Under the pieces are notes generated by a model. The model did no database searches. It saw only the letters and a list, made by a program, of their open reading frames with translations, and was not told the DNA's origin. A stretch of DNA of 64,000 bases. It comes from Ensifer oleiphilus. Lineage in GTDB: Bacteria; Pseudomonadota; Alphaproteobacteria; Rhizobiales; Rhizobiaceae. Shown one piece after another: positions 10,812 through 19,529 of this stretch. A program made the position numbers and the translations under genes. The number at the start of each line of letters is the position of its first letter. Position 1 is the first letter of the stretch. The stretch covers positions 609,695-673,694 of the forward strand of contig NZ_JABWDU010000001.1 of assembly GCF_013371465.1 (NCBI RefSeq), read 5' to 3'.

Positions 10812-11801
10812 TCAGTTCTTTTCCGGATTGCGGTATTGTTCGTTGACGAGGCCCAACTCCGCCATCAGCCGGCCGACGGCCACATGGAAGTGGTAAAGCC
10901 CGGCTGAGAAGAGACCGGTCTTCCTCCATAATTTGATGCCGCGCGGCAGCGATGCAGCGAGCAGGGCAAGCGATTTCCCGAAGGTTTTCACCCGTCCGCC
11001 GATGCTTGGATCCCGGCGGTGTTCGAGCATTGTCGAAATCGCCCCGTTTCTAAGGCTACGCGCACGAACCCATGACGCACTAGTGCGCCGCGCCGGCACC
11101 GTCTCGGCCACCCACGCCTCCTTGGCCCAGGCGAACGAAAACCCCTTTTCCTTGCCGCGGCTGTAGAAGTCGGCATCGCCGCCACCGATGAAGTTGAAAG
11201 CGGGATCGAGGAACGGGCGCGGCATGGCGTCCAGAACCCGGCGCGTCACCAGCACGTTGCCAGAGGAAAAGAGGATCGGCACGGGTCCGGTCGCTTCATA
11301 ATGGGGCGTAAACACCGGGTGCCGCTTCCATTTCTGTCCGCTCGCATCCTCGAAAACGGGCAGCTGTGGTCCGCCGACCATGTCTGCCTGTGTCGCTTCC
11401 TGTGCCGTGATGAGGCAATCGAGCCACTCGGGTGCAGCGATCTCGTCGTCATCGATGATGGCAATGGCACGCAGGTTGGGATAGTTTTCGAGCGCCGTCG
11501 CCCAGCCGGCATTGTAGGCGTAACAGTTTCCGCGCTGGTGGGCGACGATGACGATGGAGTCCGAGGGATGTCCGAGGAAGAAATCTTTCGCCGCCGCGGC
11601 ACCTGCAAGACCTTCATCGTCGTTCTCGATGACGACGGTCGCAAAGGCGACATCAGGCCGTTGGGATACAATTGTTTTCAGTGTTTTGATGACATGTTCC
11701 GGCCGACGAAAGGTCGGCAGCACGACGACGAGTTCGATGTCACCGGCGTCCTCCAGCTCGGTCCGGAAATAGACGGAAGTATCCTGGCCGATAGACGTCA
11801 T
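10812..11801 (-). CDS. Family 2 glycosyltransferase (ExoM-like)
   Basis: 329 residues. The N-terminal GT-A domain begins with 'LVVVLPTFRRPEHVIKTLKT' (about residues 24-43), which is the usual GT2 opening. The metal/sugar-nucleotide motif is 'IIDDDE' with DDDE at residues 117-120, and 'GGGDADF' lies further on. There is no membrane segment. It probably transfers a sugar from a nucleotide donor during polysaccharide or lipid-linked oligosaccharide synthesis. It is convergent with the flagellar operon and divergent from the GT4 gene, from which 143 bp separates it. The acceptor and sugar cannot be deduced. Confidence 0.83.
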   Translation of the reverse strand: MTSIGQDTSVYFRTELEDAGDIELVVVLPTFRRPEHVIKTLKTIVSQRPDVAFATVVIENDDEGLAGAAAAKDFFLGHPSDSIVIVAHQRGNCYAYNAGWATALENYPNLRAIAIIDDDEIAAPEWLDCLITAQEATQADMVGGPQLPVFEDASGQKWKRHPVFTPHYEATGPVPILFSSGNVLVTRRVLDAMPRPFLDPAFNFIGGGDADFYSRGKEKGFSFAWAKEAWVAETVPARRTSASWVRARSLRNGAISTMLEHRRDPSIGGRVKTFGKSLALLAASLPRGIKLWRKTGLFSAGLYHFHVAVGRLMAELGLVNEQYRNPEKN

Positions 11802-11944
11802 CGTGAAACCTGTGCAAGCGGATTGCTGGCAAGCACTAAAGCAAATCTTCCTAAACAGATGCTGAACCGGGAAAACGACTTTTGAATGAATGCTTTAAGC
11901 GGTCCTTCACCCCACGCTGCTAAAGAGAGGGCAATGCTCCATCC

Positions 11945-13180
11945 ATGACGTTTGGCAAAATGCATCTGATCCTGGTTTCATCGCTCGTTCCCGTCGACAA
12001 ACCTGCTTCAGGTTTCGATATCGCCAATCGTGCGGTGCTCGATGGTTTGCTTGCGCTTGGCCACCGGGTCAGTGTCGTCGGCTTCCTTCAGCCAGGACGC
12101 AAGCCCGCCCCCGGTTGCGAGATGCATCTGCTCGGCGAACTGGAAGTGACCAATGCCAAGGTCGGCCGCCGGCAGAAGCTGAGCTGGCTTTCAGCCGCCT
12201 TTCTCAATCGGACTTCGGTGTCTTCAGCCAAGATGCTGGGCGTGCCGGCCGGCCGGATCCAGTCGATCCTGGACGGTCTTGCGCCCTTCGACGGCGTGGT
12301 GCTCAACTCGGTGCAGCTGCCGGCCGCCTTCGCGCAGGTTTTCCGCCCCTATCCCTCGATTTACGTTGCTCACAATGTCGAAGCCGATTCCGCCCTGGAG
12401 AACGCCGAGCGCGCCAAGGGTGCGTTCGAGCGGTATCTGTTCCGGCGTGAGGCGTCTTATCTCGAGCGTTACGAACAGCAGCTCGCCCAAAACGCCGTCG
12501 CGTTGTGGACCTTTGCCGAGGCGGATCGTCTCGGATTCGGCCGTGCCGTTTCCGACCGGGCGTTCGTGGTGCCGCTGGTTACCAGCTGGGATGCGCCAAT
12601 TTTGCCGGATGTCGAGCGCCAGCACGACCTCGGCCTGATCGGCACATGGAGCTGGCGGCCGAACCGGATCGGACTGGACTGGTTCCTCGATCAGGTCGTT
12701 CCGTATCTGCCGCGGGACATGTCGATCGCGGTCGCCGGCCAACTGGAGGGGACGCCGGCCGTTTCGCATCCCGGCATTCGTTTTGTCGGGCGTGTTCCCG
12801 ACGCCCGCGCGTTCGTTGCAGCCGGTGCCGTCGTGCCACTGATCAGCCGTGGCGGGACGGGGGTGCAGCTGAAAAGTATCGAGACTTTCGAGCTCGGCAT
12901 GCCGGCGGTTGCCACGCAGGCTTCTTTGCGCGGCATCGAGACCGTCCCGGCAAATTGTGCGCCGACTGACGATCCTCGCGAGTTTGCCCGTCTGCTGACT
13001 GAAAAAGTCGACCGCGCGCGCGACGGCCTCTCGCAGCGCCTGGACGGAGCAGTGTTTCACGAGGCCCAGAAGGCCCGGATGCTGCAGGTGATGCGGGCGG
13101 TGTTGCCCCGTTTTTCCGCAAGTGGCTCAACCGCGAAGGAGCGGCCACGATTGACGCTTCGCGACGGAGGTCGGTCATGA
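11945..13180 (+). CDS. GT4-type glycosyltransferase
   Basis: 411 residues with the two-Rossmann GT-B layout. The N-terminal domain opens with 'MHLILVSSLVPVDKPASGFD' (about residues 6-25). The C-terminal domain has 'IGTWSWRPNRIGLDWFLDQV' (about residues 229-248), 'IRFVGRVPDARAF' and the donor-binding region 'LKSIETFELGMPAVATQ' (about residues 310-326), typical of retaining GT4 enzymes. The ATG at 11945 has no strong ribosome site; AGAGAGG lies about 14 nt upstream. It overlaps the next gene by 4 bp (ATGA), so it forms a translationally coupled set with the WecG-like and GT-A-like genes. Confidence 0.82.
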   Translation: MTFGKMHLILVSSLVPVDKPASGFDIANRAVLDGLLALGHRVSVVGFLQPGRKPAPGCEMHLLGELEVTNAKVGRRQKLSWLSAAFLNRTSVSSAKMLGVPAGRIQSILDGLAPFDGVVLNSVQLPAAFAQVFRPYPSIYVAHNVEADSALENAERAKGAFERYLFRREASYLERYEQQLAQNAVALWTFAEADRLGFGRAVSDRAFVVPLVTSWDAPILPDVERQHDLGLIGTWSWRPNRIGLDWFLDQVVPYLPRDMSIAVAGQLEGTPAVSHPGIRFVGRVPDARAFVAAGAVVPLISRGGTGVQLKSIETFELGMPAVATQASLRGIETVPANCAPTDDPREFARLLTEKVDRARDGLSQRLDGAVFHEAQKARMLQVMRAVLPRFSASGSTAKERPRLTLRDGGRS

Positions 13181-13992
13181 CCAGATCTGCCGTCGCTGCG
13201 AACGCCTCGGTATCGCAGCGCATGATATTGGACATGCCGGTCGTCGATCTCGGCTGGGCGAATGCCTTTGCCTTTGCCAGCGAGGCGGTTTCTCATGGCA
13301 ATGGTCAGGTCAGCCTTGCCTTCCTCAACGCGAACAATGCCAACCTGATGATGAAGGACGCGGAGTATCGCGATGTGCTGCGCCGTCAGGTTGTGTTCCC
13401 CGATGGGCACGGCGTCGATATCGCCTCTTACCTGTTCCATGGCAGCATGTTTCCGGCCAATCTCAACGGCACCGACTTCGTTCCAGCCCTGTTGACCTAT
13501 ATCGAGCGGCCGATGCGGGTCGCAATGATCGGCGCTCGGTCGGACGTGCTGGCGCGCGCGGCCGAGAACTTCCGCAGACACGCCCCTTGGCATGAATTCC
13601 TGCCGATTTCGGACGGTTTCTTCGACCGCAGCCGGTCGCGAGACGTACTCGCCGAGGTGCGGGCTTGCAATGCCGATATTCTGCTCGTGGCGATGGGGAG
13701 CCCGATGCAGGAGAAATGGGTCGATGCCCATGTCGGCCCACAGGACGCGCGGCTGGTCATCACCGTTGGCGCACTGTTCGATTTCGTGGCCCAGGCGTTT
13801 CCACGTGCGCCGAAGCTCTTGCGCAGGCTCCGTCTTGAGTGGCTGTATCGGCTGGCCATCGAGCCGAAACGCATGTGGCGCCGGTATATCCTGGGCAACC
13901 CTTTGTTCCTGTTGCATGTATTCCTGCACAAACTAACCGGGCGCGCTCGAAGAAGCGACGGAAACGAGAGCCTCGGAGCGCGAAAATGCTGA
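13177..13992 (+). CDS. WecG/TagA/CpsF-family glycosyltransferase
   Basis: 271 residues with nearly all family landmarks: 'NANNAN' (51-56), 'PDG' (75-77), 'GTDF' (98-101), 'AMGSPMQEKW' (172-181), 'GALFDF' (198-203) and 'LEWLYRL' (220-226). The family adds a sugar (ManNAcA in WecG, ManNAc in TagA) to an undecaprenyl-diphosphate-linked acceptor as an early step of surface-polymer synthesis. The basic, hydrophobic C-terminus (about residues 233-262) is the usual membrane-association region. The start ATG is inside the GT4 stop and the end overlaps the next gene by 7 bp. The sugar is unknown, but the enzyme implies a lipid-linked pathway. Confidence 0.9.
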   Translation: MTRSAVAANASVSQRMILDMPVVDLGWANAFAFASEAVSHGNGQVSLAFLNANNANLMMKDAEYRDVLRRQVVFPDGHGVDIASYLFHGSMFPANLNGTDFVPALLTYIERPMRVAMIGARSDVLARAAENFRRHAPWHEFLPISDGFFDRSRSRDVLAEVRACNADILLVAMGSPMQEKWVDAHVGPQDARLVITVGALFDFVAQAFPRAPKLLRRLRLEWLYRLAIEPKRMWRRYILGNPLFLLHVFLHKLTGRARRSDGNESLGARKC

Positions 13993-14882
13993 CCGCACCC
14001 TCCATGCGAACCGCCATTGTCACGGCGTCCTACGCCAATGATTTCGAGCGCTGCCGACTGATGTGCGAAAGCATGGATCGTCGCCTGCAGGGTGACTGGA
14101 TCCACTATCTGCTCGTCGCCGATTTCGACGTGGCGCTCTTCCGGCAGCTCGAAGGATCACGGCGGCAAGTGATCAGCGAGCGCGACCTTCTGCCCTGGTG
14201 GCTGCGACCCGTCACCGACCCGCTTTCTGCCGGGCGCCGCAAGATCTGGCTCAGCCCTTTTGGCCTGCCGCTTCGCGGCTGGCATGTGCAGCAGCTTCGG
14301 CGTCTCGCGCTAGCTCGCCACATCGAAGAACCGGCGATGTTCGCAGTCGATTCCGACGTCGTCTTCCTGCGCGATTTCGACCCCGCCACGCTCTGGCAGG
14401 GGGATCGGTTGACGCTTTATCGCAAGGATGCGGCAATTGATGCGAACATGCGTTCCAACCATCTGGCGTGGCTTGCGCATTCGGATCGGCTCCTGGGCAT
14501 CGGCCCTTACGCGCTGCCGGCCAACGATTACATCAACACCTTGATCGCCTGGCGCAGCGACATATGCCGCAAGCTGGTCGACCATGTGGAAGCGCTGCAC
14601 GGCCGCAACTGGGTTCGTGCGGTGACGAGGATGCGTGCCTTTTCCGAATGCACGATTTATGGCCGCTTCGTCGACGAGGTGCTGGGCGGGCAGGGACACA
14701 AGCCGTCGCCGGATGCGCTCTGCCATGTGCTCTGGTTCGACGACAGCTATCGGCAGGGCATCGCCGGCCTCAGGGATTTTCTGAGCGATCTGGCGCCGCA
14801 TCAGATCGGCATCGGCGTACAGTCGTTCGTCGGTCACGATCTGGACGATATCCGCAAAGCGATCGTCGAGCTCGCGGCCTGA
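13986..14882 (+). CDS. GT-A-like putative glycosyltransferase (DUF6492-like)
   Basis: 298 residues from the ATG at 13986; longer in-frame starts run deep into the previous gene and are rejected, and a start at 14004 is also possible. The N-terminus 'MRTAIVTASYANDFERC' and 'VDSDVVF' (121-127, a DxD-type metal site) suggest a GT-A nucleotide-sugar enzyme. 'GRRKIWLSPFGLPLRGWHVQQ' (about residues 83-103) precedes it. I associate this pattern with rhizobial proteins labelled DUF6492, from memory and unverified. The acceptor is unknown. Coupling to the GT4 and WecG-like genes suggests work on the same polymer. Confidence 0.68.
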   Translation: MLTAPSMRTAIVTASYANDFERCRLMCESMDRRLQGDWIHYLLVADFDVALFRQLEGSRRQVISERDLLPWWLRPVTDPLSAGRRKIWLSPFGLPLRGWHVQQLRRLALARHIEEPAMFAVDSDVVFLRDFDPATLWQGDRLTLYRKDAAIDANMRSNHLAWLAHSDRLLGIGPYALPANDYINTLIAWRSDICRKLVDHVEALHGRNWVRAVTRMRAFSECTIYGRFVDEVLGGQGHKPSPDALCHVLWFDDSYRQGIAGLRDFLSDLAPHQIGIGVQSFVGHDLDDIRKAIVELAA

Positions 14883-14894
14883 AAGGTGCGCGCG

Positions 14895-16190
14895 TCAGAT
14901 GACCCGGCTCGCCGGCTTGCTCAGGGCCGTGTAGGTCAGGCCGAAGGATAGCAGATACAAAGCCAGGAAGATCAGGTTGAGCGATGGCGCCCACGCGGCG
15001 ACATCGGTGGTCGTTCTTAGTAGCAGCGCAAGCAACCCCACTTTCACCACGCCTGCGACCAGCAGGTTCGCCATGCGCCGCACAGTGCGCCCGGTCGCAT
15101 AAAGCAGTTCCGAGTGATACTCGATCAGATTGCGGAACGACGACACCAGCAGGATCATCGCCACGATCGGTGCTGCTGCCGAGACGTTACGTCCAAGGCC
15201 GTTCGGGAAAAGATGGAGATAGCCCGCCATTGCGGCGATGCCGACAAACGAGGCGGCAGCAACGGCAAACTCGATCGACAGGCGAACGGGCCAGCGGGCG
15301 ATCGCATCGGGCGTGCGCATGATCCGCTGAACGAGCAAAGTGTTGAACGAGCGTACCGGCAGCGCGGTCAGATCGGCAAGCCGCATCAGGATCGCGTAGA
15401 TACCGGAAACAGCCGGGCCGCCGATCGCCAGTACGGCGATCTTGTCGAACTCCGACTGGATGTAGAAGAGGATTTCGGCACCGGCGACCGAGACCGAATC
15501 GGCCCAGCGACGGAAATAGAGCCGGGGTTGCCAGCGGAGACGCACCCTTGGGTAAAAGACCGCGAGCGCAACGACGAGGCTGATGGCGTTGGCCGCCAGA
15601 TAGAAGTGTGACCAGGCGCCAAGCGACTTGAATTGCAGCAGCGCAAACAGCAGCGCCGCCGCCGTGCGGATTGCCGTGGCGATGACGACAAGCAAGGCGC
15701 CGCGGCCGAACCGGCCGAGGCCGTTGAGGACGATGACCGCTGTCTCGAGCCCGCGCCAACAGACGATCTCCGCGGCCATGAAGGCCGCAAAGGTGCCCGC
15801 CGACATGTCGCGTGAGAAAAGCGCAAGGAAAGTGCCAATGCAGATCAACGCGATCATCGGCAGGGAAAGCAGCGCGCCGACGAGAAAACCGGCGCTGTAG
15901 GTGCCGACCAGCAGCGGCTTGACCGTCGCCACCCGATAGAGCGGGGACATGAAGCCGAAGGCGAGTGCCCGTGAGATCATGATGCCGGCGGCCGACGCCG
16001 TGGCAAAGAGCCCGAAGTCGGAAATGGAAAGCGTATTTGCGACGGCGATAAAATAGGCGAGCGACAACAGAAGCCGCCCCGCCGAGCCTCCCGTCATCGA
16101 GAGATAGGCGTGAATAAGCGCCCCGTGGCGACGATAAAGCGCTTTGATGCGGTGGAGCACGATCGAACTTCCAGTAGTCTCACCCGTCAT
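14895..16190 (-). CDS. Wzx-like polysaccharide flippase / lipopolysaccharide transport protein
   Basis: 431 residues, strongly hydrophobic, with about 12 membrane segments spread along the chain, the size and topology of MOP-superfamily lipid-linked oligosaccharide flippases. It begins with a basic cytoplasmic stretch and the first helix pair at about residues 35-75. 'GLFATASAAGIMISRAL' (about residues 60-76) is a typical MOP helix-2 region. It is convergent with the GT-A-like gene and divergent from the Wzz-like gene. The likely job is to flip the lipid-linked product of the neighbouring transferases across the inner membrane. Substrate unknown. Confidence 0.78.
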   Translation of the reverse strand: MTGETTGSSIVLHRIKALYRRHGALIHAYLSMTGGSAGRLLLSLAYFIAVANTLSISDFGLFATASAAGIMISRALAFGFMSPLYRVATVKPLLVGTYSAGFLVGALLSLPMIALICIGTFLALFSRDMSAGTFAAFMAAEIVCWRGLETAVIVLNGLGRFGRGALLVVIATAIRTAAALLFALLQFKSLGAWSHFYLAANAISLVVALAVFYPRVRLRWQPRLYFRRWADSVSVAGAEILFYIQSEFDKIAVLAIGGPAVSGIYAILMRLADLTALPVRSFNTLLVQRIMRTPDAIARWPVRLSIEFAVAAASFVGIAAMAGYLHLFPNGLGRNVSAAAPIVAMILLVSSFRNLIEYHSELLYATGRTVRRMANLLVAGVVKVGLLALLLRTTTDVAAWAPSLNLIFLALYLLSFGLTYTALSKPASRVI

Positions 16191-16330
16191 AGACGGGAAA
16201 GCTTAATAAGGCGTGAGATTGCCCGATTTCGAGGTTGGTCTTTCTACAAAATTAACGATTTGTTTTCCCTGTTTCCTTAGGTTGAGTTCACTATTCGGAA
16301 TTCGCCATCTCGGCCGCCGCGGGATAAGTC

Positions 16331-18376
16331 ATGTTCAACGTCGACGACGAAAAACGCCTGGTTCCGCGTGCATCGTTGCTCGATATCGCAGCAGGGAGCC
16401 CGCGGGTCTCTGCGCGCGTGCAAAAGCCCGACGCCAAAGGTCGCGGATCCTCCGGCTCGTCGCTGCTCGACCGTTTTGTCGAGGCCGATGACGCGGCCGC
16501 TCATGCCGCGCCAAGACATGCATCTCGTCCGACACCGCAATCCAAAACAAAGCAACCCAAGACGCAGCAACCCAAGACGCCGGCATTGAGCGGCGCCGCC
16601 AGCCGGGGACCGCGCAAGCGCGGCCTTGGCAATACGCGCGGCAAGATTGCACAGTGGTTGGCTGGCCGGGGTGCGGATGACGCGTCCGGTGGTTCGGGTG
16701 GAGACGCACCGTTGCCGCCTGGCGATAGGCCGCTCGTCGACATCAAAGCGGTTCTTCGCTCCGTCTGGCAGGTTCGTTTCGTCATTGCCGCAACGACCAT
16801 ACTCGGCGCCATCGCCGGCGTCGCGATCGCCTTGTCGACCCCCAGCATCTACCTGTCAGAGAGCCGGCTCTATATCGATCCGCGCGAAGTGCGCTTGACG
16901 GATTCCGATCTTTCCAAACAGTCGCTGGCGACAGAGGGCATCCTTGCGCTTGTCGACAGCCAGCTCGAGGTTCTGCGCTCCCGCACGGTGATGGAGAAAG
17001 TTGCGCGCGATCTTGATCTGGAGAACGATGCCGAATTCTCGGGAACCGGTTCAGCGGAAGGTGAAGTCTCGCCGCGCACGCTCCAGAAATTGAGCGACGC
17101 CATCCGCGTGTGGCGCGACCCCAAGACCTTCATCGTTATCGTCGAGGCGCAAAGCAGAAGCCCGGAGCGGTCTGCACTCATCGTCAATCGGCTGGTCGAA
17201 ACATTCCTCGGTGAGGAAACGGCGGCGCAATCGGGCTTTTTCCAGAAGACTACGGCGGCTCTCGATCAGCGCATCGTCGAACTCAAGGCCGAACTCGACA
17301 CTGCCGAGAAGGCGATTGAGGAATACAAGGCGCGCAACGACATCGTCGGCGCGGGCGGCGAGTTGATTGCCGACAAGCAATTGCTCAGTCTGAGCGACCA
17401 GGTCGCCTCTGCGCGCAACCGGATTGCCGAAGCCAAGGCGAAAGCCGAGGTGTCTGGAAGGGTCCGGATCGATGATGTCCTGACCGGCGCTTTTCCCGAG
17501 GAGGTCGGTTCGATGGCGCTTGCCGAGCTGCGCAAGCAATATGCGGCGACCAGAGCGCAGCTGAGCTCGCTCGACGCCAGCCTTGGCCCCCGTCATCCGC
17601 AGCGCATTGCGGTGGTGCAATCGCTCGAATCGTCGCGCGCCGAAATTGCCAACGAGCTGCGGCGCATCGCCGCCGGCGCTCAGACCGAGCTCGATCGCGC
17701 CCAGCGGGCGGAACAGGATCTCGTGCGGCAGTTCGCGGCGCAGAAGGCCCGCCAGATCAATTCGTCCGGCGAAATGGTCGAGCTGCGTGAACTGGAGCGA
17801 AACGCCGCCGCGACCCGCGAGATCTATGAATCCTTCCTGAAGCGCGCCAGCGAAACGCGCGAGGAGGAGAAGCTGACGGCAAAGAACATCCGCGTCATTT
17901 CCCGGGCGGAGCCTGCCCTGCAGCCCAAAGGGCCGTCTCGCAAGATCATCGTCATTGGCGCAACGCTGGCGGGTCTTTTCGCCGGTATCGGCCTCGGTGT
18001 CCTGCTCGGGATCTATCGCAGCCTGAACGGCTTGTTTGTCAGGCCGAAGGGCGGGCCGACGGAAACCGTCGACCCGGAGCCGCCGGAGCCCGGCACGGAC
18101 CCGGATCCCTTGCCCGGCACACGCAGCCAGCGGGAGGAGCAAGTGCGCGAGATGGACCTGCCGCCGCCGTTCTCGCCGGCGGCGCACCATGCCCAGTCGC
18201 TGACCGCCGCCTATCTCGCTTCCCGCGAACTGGTGAAGCAGGAGCCCCCCGGCAAGCGCTCGCCTCGCGGTTTCGAACCCGACGAGGATGTCGGTATCGC
18301 CCAGGTTCAGGACGATCTTCGTGCGCTCAGGTCCCGCGTCGAGAGCTACTCTCGCCAGAAAGTCGCGCGTCGCTGA
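16331..18376 (+). CDS. Wzz/GumC-like polysaccharide co-polymerase without kinase domain
   Basis: 681 residues. The first ~130 residues are basic, Pro/Gln/Lys-rich and probably disordered, with tandem 'QPKT' units near residue 75. A Wzz domain starts near residue 135 ('VDIKAVLRSVW'), with a first membrane helix at about 150-171. A long periplasmic region with coiled coils (about 300-500) follows, and a second helix ('IIVIGATLAGLFAGIGLG', about 538-560). The tail after it is Pro-rich and lacks Walker motifs, so the tyrosine-kinase part of ExoP-type proteins is missing. The role is probably control of chain length or export. Divergent from the flippase gene, 140 bp away. Confidence 0.85.
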   Translation: MFNVDDEKRLVPRASLLDIAAGSPRVSARVQKPDAKGRGSSGSSLLDRFVEADDAAAHAAPRHASRPTPQSKTKQPKTQQPKTPALSGAASRGPRKRGLGNTRGKIAQWLAGRGADDASGGSGGDAPLPPGDRPLVDIKAVLRSVWQVRFVIAATTILGAIAGVAIALSTPSIYLSESRLYIDPREVRLTDSDLSKQSLATEGILALVDSQLEVLRSRTVMEKVARDLDLENDAEFSGTGSAEGEVSPRTLQKLSDAIRVWRDPKTFIVIVEAQSRSPERSALIVNRLVETFLGEETAAQSGFFQKTTAALDQRIVELKAELDTAEKAIEEYKARNDIVGAGGELIADKQLLSLSDQVASARNRIAEAKAKAEVSGRVRIDDVLTGAFPEEVGSMALAELRKQYAATRAQLSSLDASLGPRHPQRIAVVQSLESSRAEIANELRRIAAGAQTELDRAQRAEQDLVRQFAAQKARQINSSGEMVELRELERNAAATREIYESFLKRASETREEEKLTAKNIRVISRAEPALQPKGPSRKIIVIGATLAGLFAGIGLGVLLGIYRSLNGLFVRPKGGPTETVDPEPPEPGTDPDPLPGTRSQREEQVREMDLPPPFSPAAHHAQSLTAAYLASRELVKQEPPGKRSPRGFEPDEDVGIAQVQDDLRALRSRVESYSRQKVARR

Positions 18377-18573
18377 ACCTCGGGATTTGCGGGTGTCATC
18401 AAGGCGGCCCTTCAGTGATGAGAGGAAATGACGCTGCCTGCACTGTAAACGTGCGTCTGGCGATGCCTGCCCCTTGCATTTATGCGTTTGGGACAGCATA
18501 GGGCGCTTTGAGGCAATCGCCTTTCCCGAGGCGAATTAGAGTGTGCCGCGAACAGGAAGCCAGGAGGAATGCC
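18377..18573. other. Gap between wzz-like gene and folD
   Basis: 197 bp without a convincing gene. The folD ribosome site AGGAGG at 18562-18567 lies at its end. I see no clear terminator for the upstream gene. Confidence 0.4.
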
Positions 18574-19473
18574 GTGACGACTGTGATTGATGGCAAGCAG
18601 GTCGCCGCTTCGGTTATCGAGGCCGTAAAATCCGCGACGCAAGCGCTTGAAGCGGATGCGGGCGTGCGTCCCGGTCTCGCGGTGGTGATCGTCGGCAACG
18701 ATCCGGCGAGCCATGCCTATGTCTCCTCCAAGAGCAAAATGGCCAAGGAATGCGGCTTCCAGTCAGTCCAGCACACCCTGCCTGAGGACACGAGCCAGGA
18801 CGATCTGGCGGCCCTCGTTGCCAAGCTCAACGCGGACGCCAGTATTCACGGCATTCTCGTCCAGCTGCCGCTGCCCAAGCCTCTGAATTCCGAACCGATC
18901 ATCCAGTCGATCCTGCCGGAAAAGGACGTGGACGGTCTGCATGTGGTCAACGCCGGCAAGTTGGCGACCGGCGATCTCGAAGGCGGTCTGGTTTCCTGTA
19001 CGCCCGCCGGCGCGATGGTATTCGTGCGCCAGACCCACGGAGAGGACCTTTCGGGCCTGAACGCAGTTGTCATCGGCCGCTCGAACCTTTTCGGCAAGCC
19101 GATGGCGGCTTTGCTGCTTGCCGCCAACGCGACGGTGACGACGGCGCATTCGCGCACGAAGGATCTGCCGGCGGTCTGCCGCAATGCCGATATTCTGGTC
19201 GCGGCTGTCGGTCGCCCGGAGATGGTCAAGGCGGATTGGGTCAAGGCCGGCGCGACCGTCATCGATGTCGGCATCAACCGCGTCTCCGCACCGGAAAAGG
19301 GTGAAGGCAAATCCAAGCTCGTCGGCGACGTTGCTTTCGGTGAAGTGGAAAAGGTCGCAGGCGTGATCACGCCGGTACCGGGAGGCGTCGGTCCGATGAC
19401 CATCGCCATGCTGATGGCAAACACGGTGATTGCCGCCTATCGCAAGGCGGGCCGCAAGCCGCCGCGCTTCTGA
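18574..19473 (+). CDS. folD: Bifunctional methylenetetrahydrofolate dehydrogenase/cyclohydrolase FolD
   Basis: 299 residues from a GTG at 18574, which has AGGAGG 6 nt upstream; a longer in-frame start has no such site. FolD interconverts 5,10-methylene-, methenyl- and 10-formyl-THF for purine and formyl-Met synthesis. Landmarks are '[13 protein letters not shown]' (catalytic Tyr/Lys pair near residues 49-55), 'VQLPLPKPL', 'EKDVDGLH', '[15 protein letters not shown]' and the C-terminal signature '[15 protein letters not shown]'. It stands alone between the polysaccharide cluster and the agl genes and is followed by a strong terminator. Confidence 0.95.
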   Translation: MTTVIDGKQVAASVIEAVKSATQALEADAGVRPGLAVVIVGNDPASHAYVSSKSKMAKECGFQSVQHTLPEDTSQDDLAALVAKLNADASIHGILVQLPLPKPLNSEPIIQSILPEKDVDGLHVVNAGKLATGDLEGGLVSCTPAGAMVFVRQTHGEDLSGLNAVVIGRSNLFGKPMAALLLAANATVTTAHSRTKDLPAVCRNADILVAAVGRPEMVKADWVKAGATVIDVGINRVSAPEKGEGKSKLVGDVAFGEVEKVAGVITPVPGGVGPMTIAMLMANTVIAAYRKAGRKPPRF

Positions 19474-19498
19474 TCGGCAAAAGCTCGCCCGACCCATG

Positions 19499-19529
19499 AT
19501 GCGCCGCTTTCGCGGCGCATTTCATTTTT
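19499..19529 (+). terminator. Rho-independent terminator of folD
   Basis: A 9-bp perfect stem ATGCGCCGC / GCGGCGCAT with a 4-nt loop (TTTC), followed by TTCATTTTT. It lies between the convergent folD and aglR genes and points in the folD direction; there is no T-run on the other side. Confidence 0.8.

Noticed and set aside
13839..13985. N-terminal extension of the DUF6492-like protein
   Set aside because: It would overlap the WecG/TagA-family gene by about 150 bp and has no ribosome site; the ATG at 13986 fits the operon spacing.
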